Assembly: GCF_001028135.1 (NCBI RefSeq)
Contig: NZ_LDNM01000009.1
Span: 1 to 64,000 of the forward strand
Direction of reading: 5' to 3'
Length of the DNA stretch: 64,000 nt
From: Xenorhabdus griffiniae
Lineage (GTDB): Bacteria; Pseudomonadota; Gammaproteobacteria; Enterobacterales; Enterobacteriaceae
Shown here: piece by piece, positions 29,379-38,467 of the stretch
Position numbering within the stretch: the first letter of the stretch is position 1
Layout: each line of letters opens with the position of its first letter
Program-made: the position numbers and the translations under genes
The notes under the pieces: generated by a model
The model's input: only the letters and a program-made list of their open reading frames with translations
Databases searched by the model: none
Told to the model about the DNA's origin: nothing

Positions 29379-29927
29379 ATGCTAATGGGCATACAAAATT
29401 TATTAAGTGTACTTGCAAAACAAGTCAGTACTCTGGAAAAAGAGCTAGCTTTACTGCCTGATATCCCTTTTTCCACTGCCCGTTTTGATCAAGTGTTATT
29501 TCACCATCGCAGCAATAAACTCGGTGGATACATGCAAGAAATCAGGCAAAATCTGGAACAATTGAAAGCCTGTATAAGCGATTATCGGATTGAACAAGTG
29601 AAGTTCCTTGCCGAGCGTTTAGTAACACAAATCGAGGCACTTAAGCGCGAGATATCCACCCAAGCGCTGCGAAAACAGGAAGATAAATTTGAGCGCCGAT
29701 CACAAAAACAGGATCTTTATCAACGTCTGGCAGAACATCAAGATTATGAACGTCGTTTAATGGCAATGATTGATGACAGGGAATTACAGTTAAATAAACA
29801 AACTACACTTGCCAATAAGTACAAACTGCAAAAAGAAATTGCCGCCTTGGCGGGTAGGCTCGCCCGCTGCCGTCAAGCATTAATGCGAATCGAGAAGTCG
29901 ATAGAAAAGCAAGAGCATTCAGATTAA
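29379..29927 (+). CDS. priC: PriC, primosomal replication protein N''
   Basis: Replication-restart protein that recognises stalled forks and helps reload DnaB; 182 residues (E. coli 175). Almost entirely helical and basic, with probable coiled coil over residues 50-180 and the motif ALRKQEDKFERRSQKQDLYQRLAEHQDYERRL region that is typical of the family. The ATG at 29379 has only a weak ribosome-binding site and a second ATG lies two codons later. It forms a two-gene operon with rsmS. Confidence 0.92.
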   Translation: MLMGIQNLLSVLAKQVSTLEKELALLPDIPFSTARFDQVLFHHRSNKLGGYMQEIRQNLEQLKACISDYRIEQVKFLAERLVTQIEALKREISTQALRKQEDKFERRSQKQDLYQRLAEHQDYERRLMAMIDDRELQLNKQTTLANKYKLQKEIAALAGRLARCRQALMRIEKSIEKQEHSD

Positions 29928-29947
29928 TCACAAAGGAAGCGGTAGCT

Positions 29948-30112
29948 ATGGCTCTGGAACAAGCACCACCTGAAATACAACTCGCAGTAGATCTTATTTA
30001 TCTGCTTGAATGTAACGAAATTTCTCCTGCTATCGCACTGGCAGCACTAGAAATCGTCAAACACGATCTTCAAGGGAAATTGAAAAAACAGGCCCGGCAA
30101 TCTGAGGAATAA
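29948..30112 (+). CDS. rsmS: RsmS (YbaM), small DUF2496 protein
   Basis: 54-residue protein, starting MALEQAPPEIQLAVDLIYLL, closely matching E. coli YbaM (53 residues). In related enterobacteria the homologue RsmS affects pleiotropic regulation of secondary metabolites and virulence. It starts 20 bases after priC with AAAGGAAG upstream, so it is co-transcribed with priC. The acidic N-terminal half and basic helical C-terminus are conserved. No further domain is visible. Confidence 0.9.
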   Translation: MALEQAPPEIQLAVDLIYLLECNEISPAIALAALEIVKHDLQGKLKKQARQSEE

Positions 30113-30226
30113 GCCTAACTCATGCTTGCTCTTCATTTATCTGGCTATTGGCTCCCATCATTCAATGGCTTCTGTACTTCCTGCAATTGCTGCATGTGGC
30201 GGAATAGCACATTTTTTCTGAGTAAA
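30113..30226. other. Spacer between rsmS and the remnant frame
   Basis: No gene is supported. On the minus strand a very short Cys-rich frame (MCYSATCSNC and a few residues) can be read but is too short to call. Confidence 0.35.
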
Positions 30227-30397
30227 TCACAATCCAGTCTCAGTTGATTCTATTTTGTCAAAGAAAGAGTGCGCTTTTTCCAAATCAGCTATCGATACCT
30301 TTCCTTCAACTGTATACGCCTTACGCTCCGTCAGGATCTTAAGCTGATTTTGAATATCATTATGGGCTGGAACACCGTTGCGGGATTCCTTCAAGCT
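30227..30397 (-). pseudogene. Orphan 56-codon open frame behind acrR, probable gene remnant
   Basis: A minus-strand frame with protein-like composition runs for 56 codons to TGA at 30227-30229. Readable blocks are GVPAHNDIQNQLKILTERKA and KVSIADLEKAHSFFDKIE. An upstream in-frame stop lies inside the acrR 3' end, and the only near-cognate start is a TTG at 30394 with no clear ribosome-binding site. The frame therefore looks like the 3' end of a gene whose front is gone. I do not recognise the family. It occupies the place of mscK in related genomes but does not resemble MscK. Alternatively it is a short chance frame. Confidence 0.4.
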
Positions 30398-31041
30398 TCG
30401 TTTTCTTCAATGTTCCGCAAATGGTGGCTGTATTTAAGTGTATCAATGAAACTATCCACTAAATGAGCAGATTGCTCTTGAAGATTAAAACTGCCCGGTG
30501 AGAATGACCAGTTCTCAAATATCCCTGTCATCAATGCTCTCAACATGATGGCAGAACGTCTGAAATCAAGATCATAGGGTAGCTCTCCAGATTGAATACA
30601 AGCAAATAACATTTTTTCAATCTTCTGGTGATCAGAAATGCACATTTCCCTAATATCCTCTACTAATGGAGATATTTCTCCAACGAATTCACATTTATGG
30701 AAAAAAATTTCCATTAATTGTCGAATCTGAGAATCATCAATCATCATTTTTAACATGGCAATTAATAAATATCTCAACGCAATAAGTGGATTATCAGGAT
30801 ATTTTGATTGATACTCTTTCTCTAGTTCGTCTATTTTATGCTCTGGCATTCTACAAACAACAGAAAGTAGATCTGTTTTATTTTTAAAGTGCCAGTAAAT
30901 TGCTCCGCGCGTTACATCAGCGGCAGTTGCGATATCGGATAGCGAGGTAGCCGAGACACCACGCTCAGAAAAGAGCTTTATCGCAGCATCTATAATTTGC
31001 TGACGGGTTTGATTTGCTTGCTGTTTAGTTTTTCGTGCCAT
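30391..31041 (-). CDS. acrR: AcrR, TetR-family repressor of acrAB
   Basis: Local repressor of the AcrAB pump, 216 residues (E. coli 215). The ATG at 31041 (MARKTKQQANQTRQQI) matches E. coli; an upstream in-frame ATG at 31140 would extend across the operator and is rejected. The HTH is at about residues 28-50 (VSATSLSDIATAADVTRGAIYWHF). The C-terminal ligand domain keeps MEIFFHKCEFVGE. Divergent from acrA; the operator lies between them at 31081-31098. The C-terminus (HLRNIEENEA) differs from E. coli. Confidence 0.95.
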   Translation of the reverse strand: MARKTKQQANQTRQQIIDAAIKLFSERGVSATSLSDIATAADVTRGAIYWHFKNKTDLLSVVCRMPEHKIDELEKEYQSKYPDNPLIALRYLLIAMLKMMIDDSQIRQLMEIFFHKCEFVGEISPLVEDIREMCISDHQKIEKMLFACIQSGELPYDLDFRRSAIMLRALMTGIFENWSFSPGSFNLQEQSAHLVDSFIDTLKYSHHLRNIEENEA

Positions 31042-31080
31042 TTTAGTGCCATAAACTTTGTTTTTGACGGAGGCTGATTT

Positions 31081-31098
31081 ACATACATTCATGTATGT
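31081..31098. promoter_or_regulatory. AcrR operator
   Basis: Inverted repeat ACATACAT, two bases, ATGTATGT in the acrR-acrA intergenic region. The E. coli AcrR operator has the same arms but six bases between them, so the half-sites are four bases closer here. Confidence 0.8.
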
Positions 31099-31183
31099 TT
31101 GTACTATAGCACCCATTAACCAACGAAGTAATGATTTCACTTGTTAGATTAGCGAATCAACATTGAAAAATTGAGGTTTACTT

Positions 31184-32383
31184 ATGCGAAAGAACAGGGG
31201 AGTTTTGCCTCTGGCCACATTACTGATCATTTCAGGCAGTTTCATTCTTTCAGGATGTAATGACAATAAAAATACACAGCAAGGGGCTGCTGGCCAGCAT
31301 GTTCCTGAAGTGGGTATCGTAACGCTGAAGGCGGAACCTCTAACGGTCATCACAGAATTACCCGGCCGAACCTCGGCTTATCGTGTTGCCGAGGTTCGGC
31401 CCCAAGTCGGCGGCATCATACTGAAACGTAACTATAAAGAGGGAAGTGATGTGGTTGCTGGTGAGTCGTTATACCAAATAGATCCCGCAACTTATCAAGC
31501 AGAATACAGTAAAGCCAACGCAAGTTTAGCCAGAGCGCAAGCCAACGAGAATGTTTCCCGCTTGACCGTTGAACGCTATCAATCCTTGCTAGGCACACAG
31601 TACGTGAGTAAGCAGGAATTTGATAAAGCAAATTCAGAATATGCGCAGGCAAAAGCAGATGTTCAGTCCTCTCAGGCTGCATTGGAAAATGCCAGAATCA
31701 ACCTGGCATACACCAAGGTAACCTCCCCTATTTCTGGGCGTGCGGGTAAGTCCACCATCACAGAAGGAGCACTGGTTTCAGCAGGTCAGCCAACAGCTTT
31801 AACGATTGTTCAGCAGTTAGATCCTATCTATGTTGATATCACTCAATCCAGTGACGACTATCTGCGGTTCAAAAATGAAATTGCAAAAGGAACCGTTCAA
31901 AAAGAGAGCAAAAAGACCAAAATCCATCTAATCACTGACACCGGACAAGAATACAGTCAAGAAGGTTACCTTGAGTTTTCTGACGTGACGGTTGACGAAA
32001 CAACAGGCTCTATCACTATGCGAGCTGTGTTCCCAAACCCGAATGAAGAATTACTGCCAGGTATGTTTGTTCGCACTAAGTTAGAAGAAGGTGTACGCAA
32101 AAATGCGGTTTTGGTTCCTCAGCAAGCTGTTACCAGAACACCTCGTGGTCAAGCAACCACACTGATTGTCGATAAAGATGACAAAGTAGAATTGCGTAAT
32201 ATCAATGCGACTCAGGCAATTGGTAACAAGTGGTTGGTGGCAGAAGGTCTGAAAGCTGGAGATAGAGTAATCGTCACGGGATTGCAGAAAATAGCGCCGG
32301 GAATAACGGTCAAGCCAACGGAAACAGATTTGAATGCTAGTCCTACGGCTAATCAAGCTGAGTCCGCAAAAAAGCCTCAATAA
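31184..32383 (+). CDS. acrA: AcrA, periplasmic adaptor of the RND efflux pump
   Basis: Membrane-fusion lipoprotein bridging AcrB and an outer-membrane TolC-type channel; 399 residues (E. coli 397). A signal peptide with lipobox LSGC places the lipidated Cys at residue 25. The lipoyl halves flank an alpha-hairpin (about residues 95-170) rich in Ala, Gln and Glu. The beta-barrel and membrane-proximal domains follow, ending at GLQKIAPGITVKP. The acrB start lies 14 bases downstream, and the channel gene is not in the window. Confidence 0.96.
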   Translation: MRKNRGVLPLATLLIISGSFILSGCNDNKNTQQGAAGQHVPEVGIVTLKAEPLTVITELPGRTSAYRVAEVRPQVGGIILKRNYKEGSDVVAGESLYQIDPATYQAEYSKANASLARAQANENVSRLTVERYQSLLGTQYVSKQEFDKANSEYAQAKADVQSSQAALENARINLAYTKVTSPISGRAGKSTITEGALVSAGQPTALTIVQQLDPIYVDITQSSDDYLRFKNEIAKGTVQKESKKTKIHLITDTGQEYSQEGYLEFSDVTVDETTGSITMRAVFPNPNEELLPGMFVRTKLEEGVRKNAVLVPQQAVTRTPRGQATTLIVDKDDKVELRNINATQAIGNKWLVAEGLKAGDRVIVTGLQKIAPGITVKPTETDLNASPTANQAESAKKPQ

Positions 32384-32397
32384 GGAGTCGGTGATTC

Positions 32398-35300
32398 ATG
32401 CCTAAGTTTTTTATCGAACGGCCAATATTTGCATGGGTAATCGCGATTATCACCATGCTATCTGGCTTGCTGGCAATCATGAAATTACCCGTGGAGCAAT
32501 ATCCTGATATTGCCCCACCAGCCATTTCCATTTCAGCCGTTTATCCTGGAGCTGATGCAGCAACAGTACAAAATACTGTAACACAGGTTATTGAACAGAA
32601 TATGAATGGCATCGATAATCTCGTGTACATGTCTTCCAGCAGCGATTCTGCGGGGCACATGAATATCATGCTGAGCTTTGAAGCAGGCACAGATCCAGAT
32701 ATCGCGCAAGTTCAGGTTCAAAATAAACTGCAATTGGCAATGCCGCTATTGCCTCAAGAAGTTCAGCAACAAGGTGTTAGTGTTGATAAAACCACCAGTT
32801 CGTTTTTGATGGTAGCCGGTTTCATCTCTCAAGATGGGTCCATGACCCAAGATGATATCGCTGACTATATCGGGGGCAGTGTTAAAGATAACTTGAGCCG
32901 TGTTACTGGTGTGGGCGAAACAATGCTCTTCGGTACGCAGTATGCTATGCGTATCTGGCTCAACCCTGACAAATTGCTCAACTATAAAATCACCACTCAA
33001 GATGTTATCAGTGCAATCAAGGCGCAGAATAATCAGGTTGCGGCCGGGCAATTAGGAGGAACACCACCGGTTCCAGGTCAGCGTTTAAATGCTTCGATCA
33101 TCGCCCAAACTCGTCTGAATTCGGCAGAAGAATTTGGCAACATTTTGCTGCGCATGAATCCCGATGGTTCACAAATTCGTTTGCATGATGTCTCTACTAT
33201 TCAATTAGGCGCGGAAAATTACAGTATCATTGGTCGCTTTAATGGCAAACCGGCAGCAGGCATTGGTATCAAACTGGCAACTGATGCCAACGCTTTAGAT
33301 ACTTCCAAAGCCGTTAAAGAAGCACTGGCTGAGATGCAACCTTTCTTCCCACATGGGTTAACTATTGTCTATCCGTATGACACCACGCCATTCGTTAAAA
33401 TTTCTATTTTCGAAGTGGTGAAAACATTGGCAGAAGCCATTCTGTTAGTGTTTATCGTCATGTACCTGTTCCTGCAAAACTTCCGAGCTACCTTTATCCC
33501 AACGATTGCGGTTCCGGTTGTACTGCTTGGTACATTTGCCATTCTTGCTGCGTTTGGCTATTCCATCAATACGTTAACCATGTTCGCTATGGTACTTGCC
33601 ATAGGCCTGCTCGTGGATGATGCCATTGTTGTAGTGGAAAACGTCGAACGAATCATGCAGGAAGAAGGGCTATCACCGAAAGAAGCCACCAAAAAATCAA
33701 TGGGGCAGATCCAAGGTGCTCTGGTCGGTATCGCACTGGTGCTTTCCGCTGTATTTGTACCAATGGCCTTCTTCGGAGGTTCAACAGGCGCGATCTACCG
33801 CCAATTCTCAATCACGATCGTTTCAGCAATGATATTGTCTGTGCTGGTAGCATTAATCCTGACCCCGGCATTGTGTGCCACGATGCTCAAGCCTGTTGCC
33901 AAAGGCGGCCATGGAACTCACACAGGATTCTTTGGTTGGTTTAACCGTCTGTTTGAACAGAGTACACATCATTATACTGATAGTATCGGTCGGATGTTAC
34001 GTGGCACCGGGCGCTATTTGGTGATCTATGTCATGTTGATCGCGGGCATGGCCTGGATATTTAAGAGCCTGCCATCCTCCTTCTTGCCAGAAGAAGATCA
34101 GGGGGTTTTACTGGCAATGGCCCAATTACCACCTGGCTCAACTCAGGAACAGACACAAAAGGTATTGAATGAAATCAATGACTACTTCTATACCAAAGAG
34201 AAAGATGTTGTTAAATCTGTGTTTACAGTTAATGGCTTTGGTTTTAGTGGTCAGGGGCAAAATATGGGTCTGGCCTTTATCAGCTTAAAAGATTGGGAAT
34301 TACGTAAAGACCCGAAAGATAAAGTTCCGGCCATTGTTGCCAGAGCAAATGCGAATTTTGCTCAAATCAGGGAAGGTCTTGTCTTTGCGTCCAATATTCC
34401 TTCAATTGTAGAGTTAGGTTCTGCCAGCGGATTTGACTTCCAGTTGATTGATAAAGGAAATCTGGGACATGCAGCACTGACAGAAGCACGCAACCAATTA
34501 CTTGGTATGGCTGTACAACACCCAGATATGCTGACAAGTGTCCGCCCCAATGGTCAAGATGACACACAACAATATCGCCTTTATATCGATAAGGAAAAAG
34601 CAGAAGCCTTGGCTGTATCCACAACAAATATCAACTCAACCCTGAGCACGATGTTTGGCGGTGCTTACATCAATGACTTTATCGACCGCGGTCGAGTCAA
34701 AAAAGTCTATATTCAAGCTGATTCTCCTTATCGTATGTTACCAAGCGATATCAGCAAGTTGTATGTTCGTAACTATCATGGAGAAATGGTACCGTTTTCT
34801 GCGTTCATAGATGCATCAAAAGAGCCTTGGATTTATGGTTCACCACGTCTGGAACGCTACAACGGTCTTCCTTCTATGGAAATTGTGGGCGAAGCAGCGC
34901 CGGGCCAAAGTACTGGTGACGCAATGGCACTTATGGAGCAACTGGCAGCACAATTACCATCAGGAATTGGCTATGACTGGACCGGAATGTCCTATCAAGA
35001 ACGTTTATCCGGTAACCAGGCTCCTGCACTGTATGCACTGTCATTGATTGTCGTATTCCTTTGCCTGGCAGCATTATATGAAAGCTGGTCTGTTCCGTTC
35101 TCGGTCATGCTAGTCGTCCCTCTGGGGGTTATCGGTGCATTACTGGCAACATCAATACGTGGACTGGATAACGACGTTTACTTTAAGGTTGGATTATTGA
35201 CGACTATCGGGTTGTCTGCGAAAAATGCCATCCTTATCGTCGAGTTCGCCAAGGATTTAATAGAAAAAGAAGGCAAGGGATTAATAGAAGCAACTCTTGA

Positions 35301-35547
35301 AGCAGCCAGAATGCGCTTACGCCCAATCCTGATGACTTCTTTAGCCTTTATGCTTGGCGTTATGCCTCTGGTATTGAGCAATGGCGCAGGTTCAGGTGCA
35401 CAAAATGCTGTAGGAACGGGAGTATTAGGTGGAATGATCGCAGCGACATCGTTAGCAATTTATTTCGTCCCTGTATTTTTCGTTGTCATTAAGCGGCGGT
35501 TTACGAAAAAAAATGAGGAGCTTGAACACATTTCACCCCCTCACTAA
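32398..35547 (+). CDS. acrB: AcrB, RND multidrug efflux transporter
   Basis: Proton-driven trimeric drug exporter, 1049 residues, exactly the E. coli length. Twelve helices with two large periplasmic loops after helices 1 and 7. The proton-relay aspartates are in [15 protein letters not shown] (Asp407-Asp408 by alignment with E. coli) and the helix-10 lysine is in [14 protein letters not shown]. The switch-loop and docking segments are recognisable. It is co-transcribed with acrA and controlled by AcrR. Confidence 0.97.
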   Translation: MPKFFIERPIFAWVIAIITMLSGLLAIMKLPVEQYPDIAPPAISISAVYPGADAATVQNTVTQVIEQNMNGIDNLVYMSSSSDSAGHMNIMLSFEAGTDPDIAQVQVQNKLQLAMPLLPQEVQQQGVSVDKTTSSFLMVAGFISQDGSMTQDDIADYIGGSVKDNLSRVTGVGETMLFGTQYAMRIWLNPDKLLNYKITTQDVISAIKAQNNQVAAGQLGGTPPVPGQRLNASIIAQTRLNSAEEFGNILLRMNPDGSQIRLHDVSTIQLGAENYSIIGRFNGKPAAGIGIKLATDANALDTSKAVKEALAEMQPFFPHGLTIVYPYDTTPFVKISIFEVVKTLAEAILLVFIVMYLFLQNFRATFIPTIAVPVVLLGTFAILAAFGYSINTLTMFAMVLAIGLLVDDAIVVVENVERIMQEEGLSPKEATKKSMGQIQGALVGIALVLSAVFVPMAFFGGSTGAIYRQFSITIVSAMILSVLVALILTPALCATMLKPVAKGGHGTHTGFFGWFNRLFEQSTHHYTDSIGRMLRGTGRYLVIYVMLIAGMAWIFKSLPSSFLPEEDQGVLLAMAQLPPGSTQEQTQKVLNEINDYFYTKEKDVVKSVFTVNGFGFSGQGQNMGLAFISLKDWELRKDPKDKVPAIVARANANFAQIREGLVFASNIPSIVELGSASGFDFQLIDKGNLGHAALTEARNQLLGMAVQHPDMLTSVRPNGQDDTQQYRLYIDKEKAEALAVSTTNINSTLSTMFGGAYINDFIDRGRVKKVYIQADSPYRMLPSDISKLYVRNYHGEMVPFSAFIDASKEPWIYGSPRLERYNGLPSMEIVGEAAPGQSTGDAMALMEQLAAQLPSGIGYDWTGMSYQERLSGNQAPALYALSLIVVFLCLAALYESWSVPFSVMLVVPLGVIGALLATSIRGLDNDVYFKVGLLTTIGLSAKNAILIVEFAKDLIEKEGKGLIEATLEAARMRLRPILMTSLAFMLGVMPLVLSNGAGSGAQNAVGTGVLGGMIAATSLAIYFVPVFFVVIKRRFTKKNEELEHISPPH

Positions 35548-35560
35548 ATTCAGTTATGTT

Positions 35561-35586
35561 AAAAAGGCCACTTATGTGGCCTTTTT
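35561..35586 (+). terminator. acrAB intrinsic terminator
   Basis: 11-bp stem (aaaaaggccac at 35561-35571, gtggccttttt at 35576-35586) with loop ttat, 14 bases after the acrB stop. Confidence 0.88.
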
Positions 35587-35703
35587 AACGAGTAAAAATG
35601 CCTTCAAACAGCAAATTACAGGATGACAATATCTGCGTTAAAATTCATTCATAGTCTAATTAAAATAAATACTTATGAATGAGTAAGCGGTTTAAAAAGA
35701 CAA

Positions 35704-35735
35704 CATCTTCTGTTTTTTATAAAAAACAGAAGATG
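35704..35735. repeat. Perfect 32-bp palindrome downstream of acrB
   Basis: Arms of 15 bases (35704-35718 and 35721-35735) flank AT and match perfectly, so the whole 32-mer equals its own reverse complement. The outer part is catcttctg and the centre is tttttt AT aaaaaa. It could extrude as a cruciform, fold as an RNA hairpin on either strand, or bind a dimeric protein. It lies between the acrAB terminator and tomB. Confidence 0.85.
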
Positions 35736-36188
35736 AGCGGGTAACTTTCCTTGTTTTTTCTTGATTACACCTTTAATGGTAAAAAGTGTTCCATCTCGAT
35801 GGTGACATATGTAATAATGACGCTATATTGGTTTTGAAAGTCTCAATACAATCGCCTATAATGATTGTTGTGCTATTGCTACAGCATCTACTGTATTAGT
35901 ATAATTTAATATATTTCACAGCATATGTGGATATGATTATCCTTCATAGCAGAATGCTGATGCTTGCCAGAAACGGGACTTTGCCAGAATTTAGTGTTTT
36001 TGTCATAACTAAACGTAAATGAGCTATTGTTAAAAAAAAAAAACAGTTGGCAGATAGGTAAAATAGAACATTAACATTAATAAATAATAATCATGTTTTG
36101 ATAAGCTCTATTCTAAAAGAATGACTATAATAATTAGCATGTATAAGCCTTAGTTCAAATAAGCTATGCATCGTTTACGGGGGTGACT
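35736..36188. other. Long AT-rich interval upstream of tomB
   Basis: About 450 bases with no convincing open frame or structural RNA. A run of twelve A occurs at 36032-36043. The high AT content is typical of H-NS-bound control regions, which would suit the Hha gene that follows. No promoter was assigned with confidence. Confidence 0.5.
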
Positions 36189-36557
36189 ATGGATGAATAT
36201 TCACCAAGAAGACATGATATTGCTGAATTAAAATACTTATGCGAAAATTTAATTCATGAGGCTTTTTCCGTCCTGAATCGCACTGATAATCATTGGATTC
36301 ACGACCTGACCTCCGAGAAAAGTTTAAAACTAAACGAATTGATTGAACACATTGCAGCTTTTGTTTGGAGCTTTAAAATTAAATACTCAGACAACCACAC
36401 TCTAAGCACCTTAATTGATGACTATCTAGATGAAACATATAATTTATTTGGAAGTGATAAGATAAGCTTTCTTGAGCTTACAAAATGGCAAAAAACAAAC
36501 GAACACTTAACTAACGTTTTGTTACATGATTTGAACGCTTCTTTAAGTAGAATCTGA
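36189..36557 (+). CDS. tomB: TomB, Hha-modulating antitoxin
   Basis: Protein of 122 residues beginning MDEYSPRRHDIAELKYLCENL, nearly identical at the N-terminus to E. coli TomB (YbaJ). It partners Hha and is described as an oxygen-dependent antitoxin that oxidises a cysteine in Hha. The ATG at 36189 is used instead of the GTG at 36183; GGGGGTG just ahead serves as ribosome-binding site. The internal LNELIEHIA and DDYLDETYNLF blocks are conserved. Hha starts 47 bases downstream. Confidence 0.93.
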   Translation: MDEYSPRRHDIAELKYLCENLIHEAFSVLNRTDNHWIHDLTSEKSLKLNELIEHIAAFVWSFKIKYSDNHTLSTLIDDYLDETYNLFGSDKISFLELTKWQKTNEHLTNVLLHDLNASLSRI

Positions 36558-36604
36558 TAAATATATTACTAACTATTTTTTATACCAAATAAGATAAGGC
36601 GATT

Positions 36605-36808
36605 ATGACTAAAACTGACTATCTGATGCGTTTAAGAAAATGCACTTCTATTGAAACACTGGAACGTGTAATTGAAAAAAATAAATACGAGCTTTCGGAA
36701 GATGAACTTGAATTGTTCTACTCTGCGGCTGATCACCGTTTGGCTGAACTTACCATGAATAAACTCTATGATAAAATCCCATCATCTGTTTGGAAATTTG
36801 TCCGCTAG
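36605..36808 (+). CDS. hha: Hha, H-NS-associated modulator
   Basis: 67 residues, slightly shorter at the N-terminus than E. coli Hha (72) but almost identical over [13 protein letters not shown] and the closing [23 protein letters not shown]. It binds the H-NS N-terminal domain and modulates virulence, haemolysin and stress genes. The Cys corresponding to E. coli Cys18 is present in RKCTSIETL. It is co-transcribed with tomB and is followed by ffs on the other strand. Confidence 0.95.
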   Translation: MTKTDYLMRLRKCTSIETLERVIEKNKYELSEDELELFYSAADHRLAELTMNKLYDKIPSSVWKFVR

Positions 36809-36889
36809 ACTGTAATGTTCAGATAGAAAGTGACTTGAGCCGGTAGCTATTATCGGCTGACAGTATAATCTTATGATGAGCTTGGAATT

Positions 36890-37002
36890 GGTGAGGGCTC
36901 TGCCAGCTACATCCCGGCACACGCATCCCTTGCTATGGCTGCTTCTTTCCAGACCTGACCAAGTTAACAAGTTAGCGTTGCGGGAGAACCAACAGAGCCC
37001 CC
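36890..37002 (-). ncRNA. ffs: 4.5S RNA of the signal recognition particle
   Basis: 113-nt RNA that binds Ffh to form the SRP for co-translational membrane targeting. On the minus strand it starts GGGGGCTCTGTTGGTT and ends CTGGCAGAGCCCTCACC, pairing the two ends. The conserved apical loop reads GGTCAGGTCTGGAAAGAAGC, close to the E. coli GGUCAGGUCCGGAAGGAAGC core bound by the Ffh M domain. The length matches E. coli (114). It lies between hha and tesB. Confidence 0.95.
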
Positions 37003-37537
37003 ATTGAAGTTAGCTTCAAATTTCGAAGCGGTGGTCATTATCTTTCAAACATGATGAAATAGCAAGGCAACTTCATTTGAATGCTGCTTTATTGCTCGTA
37101 ACGTTGTAAAAATCATCAAAAAATTAATAATCCTACTAAACAGAATACCTTTAGCATTTTTTCAAGCTATAACTCACAGTAGATGAACAGCAAACAGGTG
37201 CAACAATAGATATATTTAATAACACTAATGAATCATTGCCATGTCATATAAAAACCACATAATTTCACAACTTTAACCTAAGTTAAATAACAGTTTCCCT
37301 ATCCTTAGCATTTAAAATAAAAATAATCATACAAATCAAAAGATAAATCTACAAAGCAATACATTCGCATTATTTGATAAGCATTAATGAAATTAGCAGT
37401 GATAATTCACATCTAAAATAAAAACTCAAGGATAATTTCATTCACAACTTAATCCATTTATTTTCAAATAAATAAAAACTTATTATCCATAATCTTTCAT
37501 TTATAATTTTCAAATACGCTAAAAGTAAAGGCATGTT
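37003..37537. other. AT-rich interval upstream of ffs and tesB
   Basis: No open frame or second RNA is visible in about 535 bases. It must hold the ffs promoter (a weak TAACTT-like -10 lies a few bases from the RNA 5' end on the minus strand) and the tesB promoter. A GAAGTTAGCTTC near-palindrome lies directly at the ffs 5' side (37006-37017). Confidence 0.45.
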
Positions 37538-38392
37538 ATGAGTCAAGCATTACAAAACTTAATTAACTTGATACATTTAGAAAAAATAGAAGAAGGGATT
37601 TACCGAGGACAAAGTCAAGACTTAGGATTTCCTCAAGTTTTCGGTGGGCAAGTCATAGGCCAGGCGCTATATGCAGCAAAACAAACCGTCGCGGATGATA
37701 GAATGATCCACTCCTTTCATAGCTATTTTTTACGCCCAGGTGATAGCCATAAGCCCATTGTTTATGATATTGAAATATTGCGTGATGGAAAAAGTTTCAG
37801 TGCCCGCCGCGTCAGCGCAATACAAAATGGTCATCCTATCTTCTACATGACCGCGTCCTTTCAAGGACATGAAGCAAGTTTTGAACATCAAAATACTATG
37901 CCCCTGGTCCCTTTTCCCGAAGAGTTAGATCCCGAAGAAGACATTGTAAAAAAAATGGCTAACTCACTTCCGACAAAATTAAAAAAAGTTTTTTCCATGC
38001 CACCCTTGGAGATGAAATTCGTTCCTCTTCAAAGTCTACCTAGTCATTCATCCCAAATCCCTGTGCGTTATGTTTGGTTCCGTAGCAATGGAAAAATGCC
38101 GGAAGATCCATTCATTCACCATTGTTTGCTGGGCTATGCATCAGATTTAAATTTTCTGCCCACGGCACTACAGCCCCATGACGTAAAATTTATGGCGGAA
38201 AATATGCAAATAGCCACGATTGATCACTCAATGTGGTATCACCGCCCTTTCAATATGGATGACTGGTTACTTTATTCAATCGAAAGTCCATCAGCATCAG
38301 GGGCGCGTGGTTTTGTCCGTGGGCATATCTATAACCGCACAGGGGGGCTTATCGCTTCTGCGGTTCAGGAGGGAGTCATCCGTAAGCTATGA
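37538..38392 (+). CDS. tesB: TesB, acyl-CoA thioesterase II
   Basis: Cytosolic double-hotdog thioesterase that hydrolyses medium- and long-chain acyl-CoAs; 284 residues (E. coli 286). The N-terminal hotdog has [12 protein letters not shown] and [12 protein letters not shown]. The C-terminal hotdog carries the catalytic Asp region ([16 protein letters not shown]) and the closing [17 protein letters not shown] with the catalytic Gln. The gene is convergent with amtB. Confidence 0.96.
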   Translation: MSQALQNLINLIHLEKIEEGIYRGQSQDLGFPQVFGGQVIGQALYAAKQTVADDRMIHSFHSYFLRPGDSHKPIVYDIEILRDGKSFSARRVSAIQNGHPIFYMTASFQGHEASFEHQNTMPLVPFPEELDPEEDIVKKMANSLPTKLKKVFSMPPLEMKFVPLQSLPSHSSQIPVRYVWFRSNGKMPEDPFIHHCLLGYASDLNFLPTALQPHDVKFMAENMQIATIDHSMWYHRPFNMDDWLLYSIESPSASGARGFVRGHIYNRTGGLIASAVQEGVIRKL

Positions 38393-38410
38393 TGAATTGA
38401 ATCAATAGCC

Positions 38411-38447
38411 GTATGCCGTAATCAACTTTTCTGTTACTACGGCATAC
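38411..38447. terminator. Shared terminator of tesB and amtB
   Basis: 10-bp perfect stem (gtatgccgta at 38411-38420, tacggcatac at 38438-38447) with a 17-nt U-rich loop between convergent stop codons. Confidence 0.65.
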
Positions 38448-38467
38448 CTATTGGCAAATAAAAGTGC

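Noticed and set aside
36032..36043. Run of twelve A
   Set aside because: An isolated homopolymer in AT-rich DNA; it may vary in length but carries no feature on its own.
36782..36970. 62-codon minus-strand frame across the hha-ffs region
   Set aside because: It overlaps the structured 4.5S RNA gene and has no protein support.
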